Shown: positions 7,330 to 11,462 of the stretch, piece by piece
Numbering within the stretch: position 1 is the stretch's first letter
Layout of the letters: each line of letters starts with the position of its first letter
NCBI GenBank assembly: GCA_902791885.1
Contig: CADAXO010000046.1
Location: 1-11,462, forward strand
Length of the DNA: 11,462 nucleotides
Source of the DNA: Oscillospiraceae bacterium
Lineage (GTDB): Bacteria; Bacillota_A; Clostridia; Saccharofermentanales; Saccharofermentanaceae
Direction of reading: 5' to 3'
Notes under the pieces: model-generated
What the model was told of the DNA's origin: nothing
What the model saw: only the letters and a program-made list of their open reading frames with translations
The model's database searches: none
Program-made: the position numbers and the translations under genes

Positions 7330-8070
7330 ATGGATGAATCAAGACTCACATTGGAAGATCTGGGCCGTAAGGGGATTAAGATGTATCAGCTGAAGGACGG
7401 CTTCAGGTTCGGAACAGATACTGTTCTTCTTGCATGGTTTACTGCATCTTTCATCAAATCCGGAAAGTCTAATAAAGCTTTGGAACTTGGTGCCAACTGC
7501 GGCGCTGCAACACTTCTTGTATCTGCGAGGAAAGAAGAAGCTAATATAGATGCACTTGAGATCGACAGGGATGCTCATGAGGTTCTTGATATGAATATAG
7601 CGCTTAATGATCTTGATGCGCGTATCAAAGCTTATCAGGGTGATGTGCGTGAACTGCCGAATGAGATAAAGCAGAAGCAATACGATATCGTCTTCATGAA
7701 TCCGCCTTTCTTCAAAGAGACGACGGGACCTTCTTCTGCTAAGGTTGGAAGATGTGAGCTTAACGGGTGTCTTGCAGATTTCATAAAAGCCGGGGCATCA
7801 AGGCTTATACCTTCTTCGGGAATTATGACTGTGGTAATGACGGCATCAAGAGCAGATGAAGTGATGAAGTTAATGTCAGATAACGGGATCAAACCTGTAA
7901 GATTCATGTCCGTGCATCCTACGCCGCAGAAGAAGGCAGAGCTGGTGCTAATCGCAGGAAAGAAGACGAATACTGATGCTCAGCTTGAGATAATGCCGCC
8001 TTTGATATTAAATGATAAAGACAGAATGAATAAGATCTATGATGAGGAGCACGAAGATTGCTTTATCTAG
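7330..8070 (+). CDS. tRNA1(Val) (adenine-37-N6)-methyltransferase-like protein (TrmN6/YabB family)
   Basis: A 246-residue Rossmann-fold SAM-dependent methyltransferase. FRFGTDTVLLAWF (25-37) is the family's substrate-side motif, ALELGANCGAATLL (50-63) is SAM motif I, ALEIDRDAHEVLDMNI (75-90) holds the acidic ribose-binding region, and NPPFF (124-128) is the catalytic NPP[FY] motif of amino-N6 adenine methyltransferases. E. coli TrmN6 (YfiC) methylates A37 of tRNA1(Val); the same target here is inferred from family and from the position next to rsmI (yabB-yabC in B. subtilis). The frame is open further upstream into the ferredoxin gene, but ATG 7330 begins where relatives begin. A TTG at 7312 is a weaker alternative. 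No good ribosome site precedes ATG 7330 (only CAGG), which is unusual in this window. It overlaps rsmI by 13 bases. Confidence 0.88.
   Translation: MDESRLTLEDLGRKGIKMYQLKDGFRFGTDTVLLAWFTASFIKSGKSNKALELGANCGAATLLVSARKEEANIDALEIDRDAHEVLDMNIALNDLDARIKAYQGDVRELPNEIKQKQYDIVFMNPPFFKETTGPSSAKVGRCELNGCLADFIKAGASRLIPSSGIMTVVMTASRADEVMKLMSDNGIKPVRFMSVHPTPQKKAELVLIAGKKTNTDAQLEIMPPLILNDKDRMNKIYDEEHEDCFI
8044..8049 (+). promoter_or_regulatory. Ribosome binding site deciding the TTG start of rsmI
   Basis: GAGGAG lies 8 bases before TTG 8058, within the end of the preceding methyltransferase gene. The TTG places residues LYLVGTPIGN immediately after the initiator, exactly as in RsmI proteins, and no nearby in-frame ATG would preserve this motif. 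Confidence 0.85.
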
Positions 8071-8885
8071 TTGGAACACCGATCGGTAATATGGGCGATA
8101 TCAGTTCCCGCGCAAGAGAAGTTCTTGAGCAGGTCGATTATATCGCGTGCGAAGATACGAGAGTTACGGGAATACTTCTTAAGAACCTCGATATAGGAAA
8201 TAAAAGACTCATTTCATACCATGAGCATAACAAGGCATCTAAGGGCCGCGAGATTGTTGATATCCTGAAGCAGGGATTTAATGTGGCGCAGGTGTCCGAT
8301 GCGGGTATGCCTGCTGTAAGCGACCCGGGCGAAGATCTTGTTAAGCTTTGTATTGAAGAAGATGTCGAGTTTACTGTAGTCCCGGGTCCTGTTGCTGCCA
8401 TTACGGCACTTGTTATGAGCGGCCTTTCGACGAGGTACTACCATTTCGAGGGCTTCCTTCCTAACTCGGGTTCCGACAGGAAGAAGAGACTTCAGAACCT
8501 CAAGTCTTTTGACGAGACCATAGTGCTTTACGAGGCGCCGCACAGGCTGAAGAAGCTTCTCGGCGAGCTTACTGAGCAGGGCTTCGGTAACTGCAGGATC
8601 TCTTTATGCCGCGAGCTTACGAAAAGATACGAGGAAGTACTCCGCATGACGGTAAGCGGGGCAGTGTCTTATTATGAGGAGAACGAACCGCGCGGTGAGT
8701 ATGTAGTCTGCCTCGAGCCTTTGGCTGCTGAGGCTCCTGCTGTTGACGACGAGTATATCGACAGTGAAATACTCAGGATGAGGGATGAGGGAATGCCTGT
8801 CAAAAAGATTGCAGAAATATTATCGGAAGAGGCAGGTTGTTCCAAAAAAGAAATGTACGCCAGGGTACTTAATATGTTAAAATAA
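8058..8885 (+). CDS. rsmI: 16S rRNA (cytidine-1402-2'-O)-methyltransferase
   Basis: Methylates the ribose 2'-OH of C1402 in 16S rRNA, in the decoding centre, using SAM. 275 residues, typical length. It belongs to the tetrapyrrole-methylase fold superfamily, and its motifs are complete: LVGTPIGN (4-11), EDTRVT (32-37), SYHEHN (53-58), VSDAGMPAVSDPGEDLV (79-95), VPGPVAAITAL (108-118), FEGFLP (130-135), YEAPHR (158-163), CRELTKRYEE (184-193) and RGEYVV (212-217). A short helical C-terminal domain (232-275; MPVKKIAEILSEE) matches the RsmI HTH extension. It starts with TTG and overlaps the preceding methyltransferase gene by 13 bases, so the two RNA methyltransferases are coupled. It corresponds to yabC of B. 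subtilis; the small GIY-YIG gene yazA, found between yabB and yabC there, is absent. Confidence 0.97.
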   Translation: MLYLVGTPIGNMGDISSRAREVLEQVDYIACEDTRVTGILLKNLDIGNKRLISYHEHNKASKGREIVDILKQGFNVAQVSDAGMPAVSDPGEDLVKLCIEEDVEFTVVPGPVAAITALVMSGLSTRYYHFEGFLPNSGSDRKKRLQNLKSFDETIVLYEAPHRLKKLLGELTEQGFGNCRISLCRELTKRYEEVLRMTVSGAVSYYEENEPRGEYVVCLEPLAAEAPAVDDEYIDSEILRMRDEGMPVKKIAEILSEEAGCSKKEMYARVLNMLK

Positions 8886-8894
8886 ATTGATGTT

Positions 8895-8904
8895 AGGGAA
8901 GGGG
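8895..8904 (+). promoter_or_regulatory. Purine-rich ribosome site with a two-codon upstream ORF
   Basis: AGGGAAGGGG precedes two starts: ATG 8908, which opens a two-codon reading frame (ATG GCT TAA), and ATG 8916, the start of the EAL protein, whose A is shared with the mini-ORF stop (TAATG). Spacing to 8916 is 11 bases, longer than usual; spacing to 8908 is only 3. Confidence 0.5.
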
Positions 8905-8915
8905 CCTATGGCTTA

Positions 8916-11375
8916 ATGAATGATTCCACAGGTGAGAAGATCAGCCGCGACGCTTTGATCTCATATGCCAAGTCTCTGGCATTACAGGAATACATTCCTT
9001 TGGTGGAAGGTTCGTTCAAGTCTGTAGCGGTTATCGATCCGTGGGAGAAGGAGATATGCTTCTCGGATAATATGGCCGATATGTTGGGACTTGCAGCTGG
9101 TTCCTTCATGTATATGTCCCAGTTCTACCAGTATATTCCCTTGAGCGACAGAAGTGCCGTGACGGCACGTTATGAAGCTATGATGGGAGAACTTATGGAA
9201 AGTGATGTTACGGTCCTTTCCATCAATCACAAACTCTCAGGTGTCAATTCGATCATGTACGATATCGAAGTTTGCATGAGGGTCGAATCGATCGATAAGT
9301 CAAGATTCATTCTCGCTACAGTCAAGGACCGCACACCTGATATCCGTCACAGTTCTTTCACTGAATTATTCGGCCCCGATATCTATTCATATCTGTTCGT
9401 ATATGATGTTAAGCGCGATATCTGTTACGTAAGTGACAGGTTCGTTGAGGAGTTCGATCTTAAGTCCAGAGAGATTCAGAATTTCTCCAAGAATTACAGG
9501 CAGTATATTCATCCGGATGATTCGGAGAAGCTTCACGATTCGATCCTTACATATATGAAGGATCACATCTCGGACGGAGGGCTTCAGGTAAGATTCCAGG
9601 CTCCGGGAAGAGGCGAGATCTATCTTAGGACTGACGGCTTTTCCGATTACGGAAGTGACGGCAGATATGTATCCGGAATCTTTTCTGATGTTACTGATTT
9701 TATTAACGATGACTTCATGTGGGATAACATGATCGACGGTCTTAATGCCGTTATCTTCAATACAGATCTTAACCACGGAGTTACTTCAATCTCAGAGAAT
9801 GTCCATGAATTGTTTCCCGATCTTCCTTTGATGATCGAGGGCGATTTTGTTGAGTATCTTGTGCCTTATATAATTCCGACTGACAGACAGAGATTCAGAA
9901 ATATCATGAACCGTTCAATCCGTGAGACCGGAACGAGATTCGCGATCGAGGTCAGGATCAAAAGACCTGATGACAGATCATCATGGGTCGCTATAAGAGG
10001 CAAGACATTCGAGAGCCTTAATTCTATGAACAGGGTCATGTCCGGAAGTATATTGGATCTTTCGGCGATGAACGAAGTTAAGGATACATTCGAGAAGGCG
10101 GGTTCTTCTCATGAGGTAACCGGACTTCCGACGGGACTTCGACTTTCCCGTGATGTGGATGTAGTTATCAGAGACGGAAGTATCAGTTGTGCTGCAGTCA
10201 TCATGTTCGATATTATCGATTTCCACGATCTTGCTGACCGTTACGGAAGAGAGGCAAGTGACAAGGTTCTTCTTAAACTTGCAGATATATTGAGTTCCAA
10301 TCTTCCCGAACGTGCCAAACTATATCACACCGGAACGGATGTGTTCGCCGTACTCTGGCCTGATTCATCTCATATTAAGGCTGTTGACTTCATGAAGAAG
10401 ATCATCGCATGTTCTGAAGAACCTATCGTAAGTGATTCTTCAAACATATTCATCAAGCTTATAGGTTCCACTGCTTTCTATCCTGAAGGCAGGACTTCAG
10501 AAGAGCTTTTAAGTCAGGCTGAGATCACATTGCATAAAGTTAAGGAAGACAAGAGTTTAAGATATGCCGTCTTTTCTCCTGCGGATAGGAATGAGCTTCG
10601 TGAGAAGCTTGATTTCCAGATGACCATCTCGGCTAACATAATGAATGACTTCGAGAACTTTATGCTCTACTATCAGCCTTTGACTGATGCCAAGACCGGC
10701 CGTCTTAAAGGTGCCGAGGCACTGCTTCGCTGGATCAAGCCGGGCGGTAAACCTGAGAATCCCGAGAAAGTTGTAGCAGCACTTGAAGCCACAAACCAGA
10801 TGGAGAATGTCGGACGCTGGATCTTAAATGAAGCAGTAAGACAGTGCTCCGAATGGATAACCAAGGGAGCTCCGAAGGATTTCTTTATCCATGTCAATGC
10901 CACGGCTGATGATCTTATAACCGAGGATTATGCCGAGAGGGTAGTGTCTTTGTTAAAGCGGTATAAGCTGTCGCCTGAGAATATCGTTATCGAACTTACA
11001 GAGACTTCGTTGATGCAGAATATGGCACTGTGCCGCCGTAATATCGAACTGCTGCACGAGTATAACGTAAAGACTTCACTCGATGACTTCGGTTCCGGAT
11101 ATTCTTCATTCAATTATCTTAAGGAACTTCCCGTTGACGAGATCAAGATCGATAAGACCTTCGTCGATGATATGCTTTCTAATAAATTCGATAATACTTT
11201 TATCTCGGCTATGACGATGCTTGCCCATTCTATCGGCAAGGCGGTTGTAGTAGAAGGCGTTGAGAATGAAGAGCAGTATGAAATGATCCGCAATATGGAT
11301 GCGGACCTGATTCAGGGCTATTACTTCGGCAAACCCATGTCGGTATTTGCTTTCTGGAATAAATACTTCATTTGA
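8916..11375 (+). CDS. PAS-like / degenerate GGDEF / EAL protein, probable c-di-GMP phosphodiesterase
   Basis: 819 residues, no signal peptide or membrane segment, so cytoplasmic. Residues ~30-140, ~150-262 and ~268-385 look like three PAS-type sensor modules (for example YRQYIHPDD at 194-202 and SGIFSDVTDF at 253-262). Residues ~400-555 are a GGDEF domain in which the signature is GTDVF (473-477) and the metal-site region reads FDIIDF (431-436), so cyclase activity is unlikely. Residues ~565-815 are an EAL domain with the catalytic set apparently complete: E601 in EALLRW, N661, E693 in ELTE, D723-D724 in DDFGSGYSS, K744 in IKID, E780 in EGVE and Q800 in QGYYFGKP. Predicted role: hydrolysis of c-di-GMP to pGpG under control of the sensor modules and perhaps of GTP bound by the degenerate domain. 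It sits between rsmI and metG, where B. subtilis has no such gene, so it is probably a lineage-specific insertion. Confidence 0.93.
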   Translation: MNDSTGEKISRDALISYAKSLALQEYIPLVEGSFKSVAVIDPWEKEICFSDNMADMLGLAAGSFMYMSQFYQYIPLSDRSAVTARYEAMMGELMESDVTVLSINHKLSGVNSIMYDIEVCMRVESIDKSRFILATVKDRTPDIRHSSFTELFGPDIYSYLFVYDVKRDICYVSDRFVEEFDLKSREIQNFSKNYRQYIHPDDSEKLHDSILTYMKDHISDGGLQVRFQAPGRGEIYLRTDGFSDYGSDGRYVSGIFSDVTDFINDDFMWDNMIDGLNAVIFNTDLNHGVTSISENVHELFPDLPLMIEGDFVEYLVPYIIPTDRQRFRNIMNRSIRETGTRFAIEVRIKRPDDRSSWVAIRGKTFESLNSMNRVMSGSILDLSAMNEVKDTFEKAGSSHEVTGLPTGLRLSRDVDVVIRDGSISCAAVIMFDIIDFHDLADRYGREASDKVLLKLADILSSNLPERAKLYHTGTDVFAVLWPDSSHIKAVDFMKKIIACSEEPIVSDSSNIFIKLIGSTAFYPEGRTSEELLSQAEITLHKVKEDKSLRYAVFSPADRNELREKLDFQMTISANIMNDFENFMLYYQPLTDAKTGRLKGAEALLRWIKPGGKPENPEKVVAALEATNQMENVGRWILNEAVRQCSEWITKGAPKDFFIHVNATADDLITEDYAERVVSLLKRYKLSPENIVIELTETSLMQNMALCRRNIELLHEYNVKTSLDDFGSGYSSFNYLKELPVDEIKIDKTFVDDMLSNKFDNTFISAMTMLAHSIGKAVVVEGVENEEQYEMIRNMDADLIQGYYFGKPMSVFAFWNKYFI

Positions 11376-11382
11376 TGTATAT

Positions 11383-11401
11383 TAGATAAGTTAATTATCT
11401 A
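11383..11401 (+). repeat. Short AT-rich inverted repeat upstream of metG
   Basis: TAGATAA (11383-11389) and TTATCTA (11395-11401) are perfect inverted repeats around GTTAA. The hairpin is weak and has no T tract, so a terminator is unlikely. It could be a protein-binding site or chance. The 46-base gap before metG has no room for a full T-box or S-box leader. Confidence 0.4.
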
Positions 11402-11403
11402 TC

Positions 11404-11411
11404 AGGAGGGG
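11404..11411 (+). promoter_or_regulatory. Ribosome binding site of metG
   Basis: AGGAGGGG, a near-perfect Shine-Dalgarno sequence, lies 10 bases before ATG 11422. Its presence supports a genuine start at the window edge. Confidence 0.75.
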
Positions 11412-11421
11412 TTATTGCTCT

Positions 11422-11462
11422 ATGTCAGAGAAAACACCGTTTTACATCACTACGCCCATTTA
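11422..11462 (+). CDS. metG: Methionyl-tRNA synthetase, first 13 codons (cut by window end)
   Basis: Only MSEKTPFYITTPI is visible, followed by TA of a probable Tyr codon. The FYITTPI(Y) pattern is the characteristic start of methionyl-tRNA synthetase, just before its HIGH-like nucleotide-binding site. The position after tmk-holB-ricT-trmN6-rsmI matches metS at the end of the same block in B. subtilis, which strengthens an otherwise very short identification. The enzyme charges tRNA-Met and initiator tRNA in the cytoplasm. Confidence 0.85.
   Translation, partial: MSEKTPFYITTPI

Noticed and set aside
10300..10360. Active diguanylate cyclase domain
   Set aside because: The signature is GTDVF rather than GGDEF/GGEEF and the surrounding metal-site residues are also altered.
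11376..11421. T-box or S-box leader before metG
   Set aside because: The gap is 46 bases, too short for either, and has no terminator hairpin with a T run. A leader further upstream would have to lie inside the EAL gene.

Overview
The window reads as an ordinary, tightly packed chromosomal segment from a low-to-moderate GC member of the Firmicutes, most likely class Clostridia (gut or rumen type). The reasons are strong AGGAGG-type ribosome sites, TTG starts, heavy AGA use for arginine, a clostridial 2[4Fe-4S] ferredoxin, and a gene order recalling the Bacillus subtilis tmk-holB-yaaT(ricT)-yabB-yabC(rsmI)-metS block. All recognised genes lie on the + strand. No mobile element, CRISPR array, tRNA or rRNA is seen. 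No gene-free stretch exceeds about 100 bases.

Bases 1-6985 form one long co-directional run with gaps of 20 bases or less and several overlaps, so probably one transcription unit. It holds the end of a sialate O-acetylesterase-like protein, an AraC-type regulator, three folate genes (folE, folP and a folB-folK fusion), an unusual Asn/Arg-rich low-complexity protein, then tmk, holB and ricT. The folate genes make 7,8-dihydropteroate from GTP and p-aminobenzoate, lacking only the dephosphorylation step and folC/folA. Their cofactor is needed for thymidylate, and tmk phosphorylates dTMP, which gives this run a nucleotide and DNA-precursor theme. holB encodes the clamp-loader delta-prime subunit.

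Bases 6986-7310 hold a short intergenic region, a 56-residue ferredoxin with its own strong ribosome site, and an intrinsic terminator. Bases 7330-8885 hold two overlapping methyltransferase genes, a TrmN6/YabB-like tRNA enzyme and rsmI (16S rRNA). Bases 8916-11375 encode an 819-residue PAS-like/degenerate GGDEF/EAL protein, probably a c-di-GMP phosphodiesterase inserted between rsmI and metG. The window ends 41 bases into metG.

I see no clear new multi-gene system. The best candidates for something undescribed are the Asn/Arg-rich protein translationally coupled to tmk (two different in-frame tandem repeats plus a non-repetitive C-terminal tail), the ferredoxin in the slot that holds yabA in B. 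subtilis, and several departures from consensus in FolP.
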